31,075 nucleotides of DNA from Peptococcaceae bacterium (GTDB taxonomy: Bacteria; Bacillota; Peptococcia; Peptococcales; Peptococcaceae): assembly GCA_900756555.1 (NCBI GenBank), contig CAAEKP010000097.1, positions 1 through 31,075 of the forward strand, in the 5' to 3' direction. The notes under the pieces are model-generated. The model was not told the origin of the DNA, did not search any database, and saw only the letters and a list, made by a program, of their open reading frames with translations. Positions within the stretch are counted from its first letter, which is position 1. Each line of letters starts with the position of its first letter. Made by a program: the position numbers and the translations under genes. Positions 24,029 through 31,075 of this stretch are shown here, in pieces.

Positions 24029-25063
24029 TTATTCTACTTCTTCATAGCTGCCCAGAAATTTAAAATAGCCCAGTTGATTATTCAAATCATTGAGCAGCCA
24101 GCGCACTTGAAAATCACTGCACTTTCCTTCAATATCCAAATAAAATAAATATTCAAATTTCTTACCGGGATAAGGCCGGGACTCCAACTTACATAAGTTC
24201 AAGCTATTCAGCGCGAACTTATGCAGCAGATGATACAGCGCACCTGGTTTGTGCGGCACAGTCAGACACAGGCTAATCTTGTTAGCCTGCGCGGAAAATC
24301 CCGCTATCTTGCTGATGCAGATAAAGCGAGTGGCGTTGCCCGTCACATCCTGCACATCTTTCCGCAACGTATGCATATCATACAGCTCAGCACATTTGGC
24401 CGACGCAATCGCTGCCAGATGCGGATCATGCTGCTGTGCCACAAATTTAGCCGCTGCTGCGGTGTTAGAATATTCATGGAACCGAATATCTCGATACTGC
24501 TCCTGCAACGCCATACACTGACTCAACGCCTGTGGATGAGAATAGATGTCCGTCACTTCATCCAGTGTACTTTCTGCGGCAGTTAACAGATTATGCCGCA
24601 CAAGAACTTTAGTGGCTTTGGTGATATAAAAACTGTGCTTCCGCATCAAGTCGTATACTTGCGTTACAGAACCTGCCGTAGAATTTTCAACAGGCAGCAC
24701 ACCGTAGTCCACAACGCCATCTTCTACTGCCGCAAACACATCTTCAAATTTATCAAAAAAAGTAATCTCCGGCTGCGCAAAAAACTGATCCGCCGCCTGA
24801 TGAGAATAGGCTCCTTCCACACCCTGACAGGCAACCTTAGCCTGCGCAGGCAGTTCTGCTCTGGCATTGAGAATCTGGTCAAGCTCCGATTGGTAGTCTA
24901 CACCATTCAATGCCGGTTCTTCCGTCTGTAAGGCTTCTGTCAGCAATAATTCGCTTTCCTGTACCAGCCGCCGACGCTCCGCATAAAGCTGTTCAATTTC
25001 CTGCTCCATAGCCGCAACCTGCTGCTGTAAATTAAGAATCTGTTGGGCTTGCTTCTGTTTCAT
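24029..25063 (-). CDS. pheA: Prephenate dehydratase with ACT domain and degenerate N-terminal chorismate-mutase-like helix
   Basis: Converts prephenate to phenylpyruvate in phenylalanine synthesis. The dehydratase core runs from KVACQGVEGAYSHQAA through GVLPVENSTAGSV to the catalytic GNATRF motif (Thr at about residue 245). The ACT regulatory domain has KPGALYHLL and the ESRP Phe-binding motif. The first 75 residues (QQQVAAMEQEIEQLYAERRRL) resemble the first helix of an AroQ chorismate mutase, but the later Lys and Arg-Glu active-site positions are not found, so mutase activity is doubtful. The ATG at 25063 has AAGGAG 7 nt upstream and lies inside the end of the upstream transporter gene (32-nt overlap), suggesting coupling. 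Confidence 0.93.
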   Translation of the reverse strand: MKQKQAQQILNLQQQVAAMEQEIEQLYAERRRLVQESELLLTEALQTEEPALNGVDYQSELDQILNARAELPAQAKVACQGVEGAYSHQAADQFFAQPEITFFDKFEDVFAAVEDGVVDYGVLPVENSTAGSVTQVYDLMRKHSFYITKATKVLVRHNLLTAAESTLDEVTDIYSHPQALSQCMALQEQYRDIRFHEYSNTAAAAKFVAQQHDPHLAAIASAKCAELYDMHTLRKDVQDVTGNATRFICISKIAGFSAQANKISLCLTVPHKPGALYHLLHKFALNSLNLCKLESRPYPGKKFEYLFYLDIEGKCSDFQVRWLLNDLNNQLGYFKFLGSYEEVE

Positions 25064-26270
25064 GTTCGCACTCCTTTTTTGCCTGATATGGATCCTGACC
25101 CACGGCAATGTAATCTTCCGTATTAGATGGCAACGCTTTACGTTCCAACCGCTGCCTGATATATGCTTTGAATAAGGTGTAAATCACAGCCATCGCCGGA
25201 ACACCCACAATCATACCCACAAAACCAGCCATGCCGCCGCCCACTAAAATAGCAAACATAACCCATATAGCTGGTAACCCTGTGGTGCCGCCCAAAATTC
25301 TGGGCCCGATGATATTGCCGTCAATTTGCTGTAAAATCAGGATAAACAAACAGAACCACAGAGCCTGAACCGGATCCACAATAAAGATAATGAACGCACT
25401 TGGAATAGCGCCCACAAAAGGACCAAAGAACGGAATAACATTGGTCACACCAATGATTACGCTAATCAACAGCACATAAGGCATTTTCATGATAGTCAGG
25501 CAGATAAACGCCAGAATACCGATAATCAGCGAATCTATTAATTTACCGTTGATAAAGCCATTGAAAGTACGGCCGGTTAAGCGACCCACGTACAATACTT
25601 TTTCCACTGTTTTTTTCTGCAATAACGCGTACAGCACTTTGCGCAGCTGAGCAAAAAACTGTTCCCGGGACATCAGCAGATACACAGAAATAATGACCGC
25701 CACAAAAAAATTAATGACCCCATTGGTCACCTGCCCGGTTAAACCCAGCGCATACTGGAAACTGGATAACAGCAGGGTGCTGCCTTTGGTTAAGATACTC
25801 TCCCAGGCCTCTGTAATTTTGGTATACAAGGTAGGGTCGATGTGGTACTGATTATTTAACGCAGAAAACCAAATGTCAATATACTGATCCAGATTCACCG
25901 CAAAATCCTGAATATTTTTTACCAGTGTTACTGTACTGTCAATCAGCTGCGGCACTAAAAAAGCAATCAAAAGACCAATCAGTACAGAAAATATTACCAT
26001 AGCCAGCGACACCGCCAGCGCACGCCGTGCCTTGTTGTTTTTCACCTGTCGCTGCAGAAGCCTGTCAAAGTATTTCACAGGATTGTTTAATAAAAAGGCA
26101 ATCACAAAGCCATACACAAACGGACGCAGAATATCCAGCACCGTATTCATCGTACTGCGCAGTGCATCAAAATGCAGCAAAGCAAAATAAAAAGAAACAC
26201 CCACTACTACAACACAAATATTGGCCAGCATTCTGTTACGGGTTTCTTTACTAAAATCCAGCAGTTTCAT
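25032..26270 (-). CDS. AI-2E family transporter (PerM/YdbI-like)
   Basis: A 412-residue membrane protein with about eight helices. An N-terminal pair of helices is followed by a long soluble segment, then the family blocks FINGKLIDSLIIGILAFICL, VIGVTNVIPFFGPFVGAIP and GPRILGGTTGLPAIWVMFAILVGGG. Relatives export autoinducer-2, act as Na+/H+ antiporters or have unknown substrates, so the name is only a family label. The ATG at 26270 has GAGGAGG 6 nt upstream; the ATG at 26276 touches that site. It lies 29 nt after the recQ pseudogene and overlaps pheA, so the minus-strand run plsC-recQ-this gene-pheA may be one transcript. Confidence 0.9.
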   Translation of the reverse strand: MKLLDFSKETRNRMLANICVVVVGVSFYFALLHFDALRSTMNTVLDILRPFVYGFVIAFLLNNPVKYFDRLLQRQVKNNKARRALAVSLAMVIFSVLIGLLIAFLVPQLIDSTVTLVKNIQDFAVNLDQYIDIWFSALNNQYHIDPTLYTKITEAWESILTKGSTLLLSSFQYALGLTGQVTNGVINFFVAVIISVYLLMSREQFFAQLRKVLYALLQKKTVEKVLYVGRLTGRTFNGFINGKLIDSLIIGILAFICLTIMKMPYVLLISVIIGVTNVIPFFGPFVGAIPSAFIIFIVDPVQALWFCLFILILQQIDGNIIGPRILGGTTGLPAIWVMFAILVGGGMAGFVGMIVGVPAMAVIYTLFKAYIRQRLERKALPSNTEDYIAVGQDPYQAKKECEHETEASPTDS

Positions 26271-26299
26271 AGTCATCCTCCTCTGTCATTGGTGCCTGA

Positions 26300-27778
26300 T
26301 TACTGCTTTTTATTATACACATTCTGCTGATATTGTGAAATCGTTTTCAGTAAAATTTCACCGTATCGCTCAATTTTATTTTCTCCCATACCAGTAATTT
26401 TAGCCAGTGCAATAGGACTGACCGGCTGTTTACTGGATAATTCCTGCAAGGTTTCATCACTGAGAATATGATAGGACGGTACGCCCTCATCAATAGCCAG
26501 CATCAGCCGCACAGCTTTCAGCTCATTCAGCAGTTCCTCCGCAGGATGCTGAATCACCGGCTTACCCAGACTGACTTCACAGCAATTACTGCACCCCTGA
26601 CAATGGCTGTCGGCCTTCTCGCCAAAATACTGAAGAATATACTGCCGCAGACAACGATGGGTGCTGGCATACTGCACCATAGCGTCCAACTTGTCCAGTT
26701 CCACCGCCAGCCTGTCCTCTGCCTTGCTGCTCTGTTCCAGCAGATAACGGTTCACATGCACATCAGAGTATGAAAAAAACAACACGCACAGGCTGGGCAA
26801 ACCATCCCGGCCTGCCCGGCCAATTTCCTGATAGTACGATTCTATGTTTTTGGGCAGATTATAATGCACCACATAACGCACATCTGGCTTATTAATCCCC
26901 ATGCCGAAAGCGTTGGTGGCCACAATCAAATCCACCTTTTCATAAATAAATTTTTCCTGATTCTCGTTGCGTTCCCAGTCCTCCATACCGCCGTGATAAC
27001 GCAAAACCGAAATACCGGAACGCCGCAGCATATCCCACACTTTATCCACTTCTTTGCGGGTGTTGCAGTAAATAATGCCCGACTGCCCTTTATGAGCCTG
27101 TACAAACTGTAACAGCGCCTCTTTGCGGTTACCGTCCCGCTGCACCGATAAAACCAGATTAGAGCGGTTAAAACTGGCCCGATACAAATTCGGTCGCTGT
27201 AAATCCAGCCGCCGGATAATATCTTCCCGCGTTTCCGCTGTGGCTGTAGCAGTAAATGCCGCCACTACAGGTCGTGTGGGCAAACTGTGGATAAATTGGC
27301 TGATACTGTAGTAGCTGGGCCGAAAATCATGTCCCCACTGGGATACACAGTGCGCTTCGTCCACTGCCACCAACGCCACCTTCTGCCGTCGCAGCAGAGA
27401 TAAAAATTCTCCGGAACGAAGCCGTTCCGGAGCAACATACAATATTTGCACCTGTTTCTGCTGAATCTGCTGACAAAGCTGCTGATACTGGCTACTGTCC
27501 AGCATACTATTGATGCACGCCGCCCGAATGCCCAGCCGCACCAGCTGATCCACCTAGTCTTTCATCAGTGAAATCAACGGTGAAATAACCAGCGTCAGCC
27601 CGTCCATCAGCAGCGCCGGAACCTGGTAACACAGCGATTTCCCACCGCCGGTAGGCATCACCACCAGTGTATCCTGATGATTCAGAATAGACTCTATGGC
27701 TTTCTTTTGAATGGGTTTAAATGAACGATATCCATAATATTTTTGCAATACATCTTCCGCTTCTGCCAGCCTATCCAT
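26300..27778 (-). pseudogene. recQ: ATP-dependent DNA helicase RecQ interrupted by an in-frame amber codon
   Basis: The two pieces lie in the same frame, separated by a single TAG at 27554-27556. The first has KPIQKKAIES (motif 0) and TGGGKSLCYQVPAL (Walker A). It ends PLISLMKD, and the second continues VDQLVRLGIRAA. The usual RecQ text is SLMKDQVDQL, so one C-to-T change of CAG to TAG explains it. The second piece keeps VDEAHCVSQWGHDFRPSY, TATATAETR, ATNAFGMGINKPDVR, QEIGRAGRDG, the four zinc Cys (CLRQYI, CQGCSNCC) and an HRDC-like end. Alone, neither piece has all helicase motifs. The start ATG at 27778 overlaps the plsC stop, with GGAG 9 nt upstream. A sequencing error or stop readthrough is possible. 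Confidence 0.85.
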
Positions 27779-28532
27779 CCAGCTCATCTCCAGTTTCCAC
27801 AGGCAGTTCCTGCCCCAGCGCCTGCGCAATCCTGCCTTTCACCAGCGCCGCCAGTGCTTTTGTGTCCAGACTCTGCACTTCCTCCGCCGAAATTTCAGGT
27901 AGTACAGTTACTGTCACAGTTGCTTTGTGCATAAAGAAACTGTTGCGCGGCATAATATCCCGCGGACTTTGCAGTGCCAGCGGCACAACAGCCACTTTGC
28001 CTTTCTGTGCTGCTTTCAGACTACCCGCTTTAAACTCACCCAGCGTACCATCCGCACTGCGGGTGCCTTCTGGGTATAATACCAGACTGTGTCCTTCCTT
28101 GAGATATTTTCCCGCCTGCAAAATGGCAGTCAGTGCTTTGCGAGCATCGCCGCGGGCAATCAGCACACATTTCATATACACAATCCACTGCGAGAAAAAC
28201 GGAATCCTGCCGATTTCTTCTTTGGCCACAAAGCCCACCGGCTGTTCAATCACAGACATCATCACCGGGATATCCATGTAACTCTGATGATTGGCAACAT
28301 ACAGAACTGTTTCATTCTGCGGCAAATTTTCTTTGCCCTTTATTACAATATTACTGCCAGTTAACGCCACAATCCGTTTTGCCATGCCGCGGGCATAAGC
28401 ATAAATTTTTTCCATCACAGCCTGCTCGCCCAATGTTTCTTTTTTCTTTTCCAGGTGTTTAAAATACGGTACACCAAATACCACTACCAGCGCTAAATAT
28501 AAATATACCGCCAGAGAACGAATCAATTTCAT
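27771..28532 (-). CDS. plsC: 1-acyl-sn-glycerol-3-phosphate acyltransferase
   Basis: Adds the second acyl chain in phosphatidic acid synthesis at the inner membrane face. A 253-residue protein with an N-terminal membrane anchor (LAVYLYLALVVVFGVPYF). The catalytic NHxxxxD motif is in VANHQSYMDIPVMM, the phosphate-binding motif is LYPEGTRSADG, followed by FKAGSLKAA, with VVPLALQS (motif IV) near the C terminus. GAGGAGA precedes the ATG by about 8 nt. It overlaps the recQ start by 8 nt and follows the Spo0E-like gene by 69 nt without a visible terminator, so a nitroreductase-Spo0E-plsC-recQ transcript is plausible. Confidence 0.93.
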   Translation of the reverse strand: MKLIRSLAVYLYLALVVVFGVPYFKHLEKKKETLGEQAVMEKIYAYARGMAKRIVALTGSNIVIKGKENLPQNETVLYVANHQSYMDIPVMMSVIEQPVGFVAKEEIGRIPFFSQWIVYMKCVLIARGDARKALTAILQAGKYLKEGHSLVLYPEGTRSADGTLGEFKAGSLKAAQKGKVAVVPLALQSPRDIMPRNSFFMHKATVTVTVLPEISAEEVQSLDTKALAALVKGRIAQALGQELPVETGDELDG

Positions 28533-28601
28533 AACAGCTCTCTCCTCATTATTTCTTTTTACCTCTGTTATTTTAACATCTTCGCCGCCGTTTTACAACT
28601 C

Positions 28602-28775
28602 TTATCCCTGCGCACCTGCACCACATCCTGCCTGCTGCCAATATGCCACCAGCAGCACATCCAACGCCTGACTTTTTTCCAGCACGCAATTATCCTGCAA
28701 AGAAGAACCTTCCTCCACCAAACGAATCATTTCCGCCCGCAAAGTGTTAATCTGCTCTGTCAATGCTGTTTCCAT
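28602..28775 (-). CDS. Spo0E-like aspartyl-phosphate phosphatase family protein
   Basis: A 57-residue protein starting at the ATG 28773-28775 with AGGA 9 nt upstream. It has the two-helix pattern of the Spo0E family: LRAEMIRLVEEGSSL, then VLEKSQALDVLLVAYW. The SQALD stretch corresponds to the SQELD signature whose acidic residue takes part in dephosphorylation of Spo0A~P. The second and third signature positions are Q and A, so the Glu is replaced while the Asp remains. In spore formers it acts in the cytoplasm to delay sporulation; in non-spore-formers the target is unknown. It sits 30 nt downstream of the nitroreductase and upstream of plsC. Confidence 0.85.
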   Translation of the reverse strand: METALTEQINTLRAEMIRLVEEGSSLQDNCVLEKSQALDVLLVAYWQQAGCGAGAQG

Positions 28776-28805
28776 GCCACATCATCCTTTCCGGCACATT
28801 CGGGG

Positions 28806-29336
28806 TTAAAACTGCTCCCGATGAATCTTACTGTACGCCAACTTGTCCAACTGATACGGCGCTTTTTCTTCGTCTGGTTCACCTAATGCCAGAATAGCCA
28901 ACACATCATACTGGTCAGGAATATGCAGCCGTTCCTTGATAAAATCGTTACTGCTCTGTTGTTCCCCCTGCGCCTGACGATTGCGAATCTGAATCCAGCA
29001 GGAACCTAATCCTAACTGCGCCGCTTCCAGCTGCATCACAGTCATGGTAATACTGCAATCTTCCACCCACACATCAGTAACAGAAGTATCGCCCAGCACC
29101 ACAATAGCTGCGGGCGTATTTGGCAAAAACACCTGCTGTGGGTGACGGCATTTACCAAACTCCTGTAGCATTGCTTTATCCTGCACCACCACAAACTCCC
29201 ATGGCGTTTTGCCCCGGGATGATGGGGCCAATAACGCAGCCTGTAAAATGCGTTCCAGCTTCTCCTCTGCCACAGCCGCATCTTTGTACTTGCGAATACT
29301 TCTTCGTTTTAATAATACTTCCACCAAATCTTTCAT
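28806..29336 (-). CDS. Nitroreductase family protein
   Basis: An FMN-dependent NAD(P)H oxidoreductase of 176 residues, the short form of the family. It begins with the usual VLLKRRSIRKYKD FMN-binding Arg motif, then APSSRGKTPWEFVVV, a middle segment DCSITMTVMQLEAAQLGLGSCW typical of the dimer-interface helix, and a C-terminal LAILALGEPDEE strand. It reduces quinones, flavins or nitro compounds; natural substrate unknown. The ATG at 29336 has AGGAG 9 nt upstream; a GTG two codons earlier is too close to that site. An AT-rich -10 (TATAAT at 29390-29395, minus strand) lies about 54 nt upstream. Confidence 0.9.
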   Translation of the reverse strand: MKDLVEVLLKRRSIRKYKDAAVAEEKLERILQAALLAPSSRGKTPWEFVVVQDKAMLQEFGKCRHPQQVFLPNTPAAIVVLGDTSVTDVWVEDCSITMTVMQLEAAQLGLGSCWIQIRNRQAQGEQQSSNDFIKERLHIPDQYDVLAILALGEPDEEKAPYQLDKLAYSKIHREQF

Positions 29337-29389
29337 ATTCACACTCTCCTCTTTTTACTTTGTTTATACTTTGCGTTTCTCTGCCTTAT

Positions 29390-29395
29390 ATTATA
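29390..29395 (-). promoter_or_regulatory. -10 element upstream of the nitroreductase gene
   Basis: TATAAT on the minus strand; no good -35 could be placed. The leader would be about 48 nt, without visible structure. Confidence 0.4.
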
Positions 29396-29462
29396 CTAGA
29401 TATGAACGTAAATTCCTAATCAAATATTCCACAAAATTCCTTCAAACTTTGGCAGTTTTCAC

Positions 29463-29507
29463 AAAAAAATGAGGCTATTGCAGAAATAACGCTTTCATGC
29501 AACAGCC
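29463..29507 (-). terminator. Terminator of mqo
   Basis: On the minus strand, GGCTGTTGCA pairs with TGCAATAGCC and is followed by CATTTTTTT. It begins 11 nt after the mqo stop. Confidence 0.85.
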
Positions 29508-29517
29508 CCGCCTGTTT

Positions 29518-30978
29518 TTAGTTGTTTAATCCCAGTGTTTTTGCAGTAGAAGCCTGAACCTGCTGGAACAGGTCTGGATTCTGTTCCAAAGAAACGCCGT
29601 AAGATGGAATCATTTCTTTGATTTTTGGTTCCCACTGTACAAATTCCTGTGGGAAGCATTTTTTCATCACATCCAGCATGGTATGCACAGCGATGGATGC
29701 CCCTGGAGAAGCGCCCAGCAGCGCAGCCACAGAGCCGTCAGCCGAGTGAACAACTTTGGTGCCAAACTGTAATTTACCTTTGCCCTCAATTACCTGTACC
29801 CGCTGACCGGCCACAATCAGCTCCCAGTCCTCCAGTTGGGCGGTTGGGATAAATACCTGTAACTCTTTCAGACGCTGCTTATCGTTCAACAGCAACTGCT
29901 GAATCAGATATTTCACCAGACCAAATTCCTTCAAACCAGCCAGAATCATAGTCAGAATATTATGCGGCTTTACAGACAATGGCAGATCAAGCATGGAGCC
30001 GGTTTTCAGGAATTTTGGTGAAAAACCTGCAAATGGCCCAAACAGTAAGGACTGCTCATTATCAATATAACGGGTATCCAGATGTGGCACCGACATTGGT
30101 GGCGCACCAACTTTAGCCTTACTGTAAACCTTTGCATGATGCTTTTTCACAATCTCAGGATTTTTACACACCATAAACAGGCCACTGATTGGGAAACCGC
30201 CGATACCTTTCCCTTCCGAGATGCCGGACTTTTGCAGCAGTGGCAGACTGCCACCGCCAGCCCCGATAAATACAAATTTAGCAGTGTGCAGTTCTGTTTT
30301 TCTGCCATTTTTCACTTTCAGCTGCCATAAACCATCGCTGGTGCGGGTCATATCTTTTACAGTACAGTTATACTGAACATTCACACCCTGCTGCTGCAAA
30401 TTGGCAAACAGCATACGCGTCAGCGCGCCAAAGTTCACATCGGTTCCTGTGGTAATACGTGTAGCAGCAATTGGATCCGTACTGGTGCGCCCTTCCATAA
30501 TCAGTGGAACCCATTCTCTCAGTTTGTCCAGATCTTCCGTGTATTCCATACCCTGAAACAATGGATTGGCAGACATTGCCGCATAACGCTTGCGCAGGAA
30601 TTTCACATTTTTTTCTCCCTCTACCAAGCTCATATGAGGCAGCGGCATAATGAAATCCTGCGGATTCTGCAACAGATTCTGTTCCACCAGATAAGACCAG
30701 AACTGACGGGATAACTGAAACTGCTCACTTACATTGATGGCTTTGCTGATATCCACAGAACCATCCTTCTGTTCCACACTGTAGTTTAATTCACATAATG
30801 CCGAATGCCCTGTCCCGGCATTGTTCAGTTCATGCGAACTTTCCAGCCCGGGAGAAGCTAATTTTTCTAACACAGTGATATTCCATTCCGGCGCTACCTG
30901 TTTTAACAGCGCACCCAGAGTAGCGCTCATAGCCCCAGCGCCAATTAAAATGACATCCGTTTTCTTCTCTTTCGCCAT
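29518..30978 (-). CDS. mqo: Malate:quinone oxidoreductase
   Basis: A peripheral membrane FAD enzyme that oxidises malate to oxaloacetate and passes electrons to quinone. At 486 residues it has the expected length. The N-terminal dinucleotide fold is VILIGAGAMSATLGALL...VLEK. The family block LESSHELNNAGTGHSALCELNYS follows in outline (S-NNAGTGH-A-CE-NYTP type). Later blocks are FVFIGAGGGSLPLLQKSGI, GGFPISGLF, HLDTR, LLFGPFAGFSPKFLK and LLGASPGASIAVHTMLDVM. AAGGAG lies about 13 nt before the ATG, somewhat long. It is a single gene with its own terminator. In an anaerobe it would work with menaquinone and fumarate-type respiration, which is inference. Confidence 0.95.
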   Translation of the reverse strand: MAKEKKTDVILIGAGAMSATLGALLKQVAPEWNITVLEKLASPGLESSHELNNAGTGHSALCELNYSVEQKDGSVDISKAINVSEQFQLSRQFWSYLVEQNLLQNPQDFIMPLPHMSLVEGEKNVKFLRKRYAAMSANPLFQGMEYTEDLDKLREWVPLIMEGRTSTDPIAATRITTGTDVNFGALTRMLFANLQQQGVNVQYNCTVKDMTRTSDGLWQLKVKNGRKTELHTAKFVFIGAGGGSLPLLQKSGISEGKGIGGFPISGLFMVCKNPEIVKKHHAKVYSKAKVGAPPMSVPHLDTRYIDNEQSLLFGPFAGFSPKFLKTGSMLDLPLSVKPHNILTMILAGLKEFGLVKYLIQQLLLNDKQRLKELQVFIPTAQLEDWELIVAGQRVQVIEGKGKLQFGTKVVHSADGSVAALLGASPGASIAVHTMLDVMKKCFPQEFVQWEPKIKEMIPSYGVSLEQNPDLFQQVQASTAKTLGLNN

Positions 30979-31030
30979 AAACTTTTATTCTCTCCTTCTT
31001 AATTATCAATAACAATTGAACCAATAAAAT

Positions 31031-31075
31031 GTAGGGCGGGTTGTGAATCACGCTTTTCTGTGCGAAAGCAACCCG
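31031..31075. repeat. Hairpin repeat reaching the window end
   Basis: CGGGTTG (31037-31043) pairs with CAACCCG (31069-31075) and, inside, GCTTT with AAAGC (31052-31069). The core TTTTCTGTGCGAA (31054-31066) recurs exactly at 19295-19307. The repeat is cut by the edge. It lies upstream of mqo, in the region expected to hold its promoter. Confidence 0.55.

Overview
The window reads as a chromosomal segment of a low-to-mid G+C Bacillota, most plausibly an anaerobic, gut-type Negativicute (Acidaminococcaceae or a relative such as Phascolarctobacterium). This is an inference. It rests on strong AGGAGG-type ribosome binding sites, a type A RNase P RNA, a Spo0E-like small protein, a malate:quinone oxidoreductase and a LanFEG/Cpr-type antimicrobial-peptide transporter with its own two-component system. 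I cannot assign a species. Most genes lie on the minus strand.

Left part (1-4.6 kb): a minus-strand surface-polysaccharide operon with two family-2 glycosyltransferases, a family-4 glycosyltransferase and a Wzm/Wzt ABC exporter. One enzyme is a GT2-GT4 fusion cut by the window edge. All but the first transcribed gene are clearly AT-richer than the rest of the window, which suggests an exchanged cassette. Next come the hisS-aspS synthetase pair (5-8 kb), then a dispersed repeat, a long self-complementary intergenic element that may be a structured RNA, and a tRNA-dihydrouridine synthase with a folded leader (8-9.6 kb).

Middle part (9.9-18.6 kb): a DUF6514-like small protein; an unrecognised 209-residue protein whose ribosome binding site is complementary to a segment about 120 nt upstream; a LanF-LanE-LanG transporter divergent from an OmpR-type response regulator and histidine kinase; a flavin split-barrel (Nim-like) protein; a DHA2 drug-efflux protein; and an RluB-type pseudouridine synthase.

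Right part (18.7-31 kb): tRNA-Pro(UGG), a decayed stretch carrying a second copy of the dispersed repeat, endonuclease III, a YibE/F membrane protein, RNase P RNA with two possible promoters and a possible 22-residue membrane peptide in its leader, and a fumarylacetoacetate-hydrolase family enzyme. These are followed by a catalytically degenerate LytM protein (SpoIIQ-like architecture), prephenate dehydratase, an AI-2E family transporter, a recQ broken by an in-frame amber codon, plsC, a 57-residue Spo0E-like protein, a nitroreductase and mqo.

The strongest leads are the recQ nonsense codon, the overlooked Spo0E-like gene, the degenerate LytM protein, the structured element at 8343-8504, the ribosome-binding-site-masking repeat at 10261/10391, the promoter and mini-ORF upstream of rnpB, and the abrupt composition change at about 3.83 kb. 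No CRISPR array, insertion sequence with an intact transposase, or prophage is visible.
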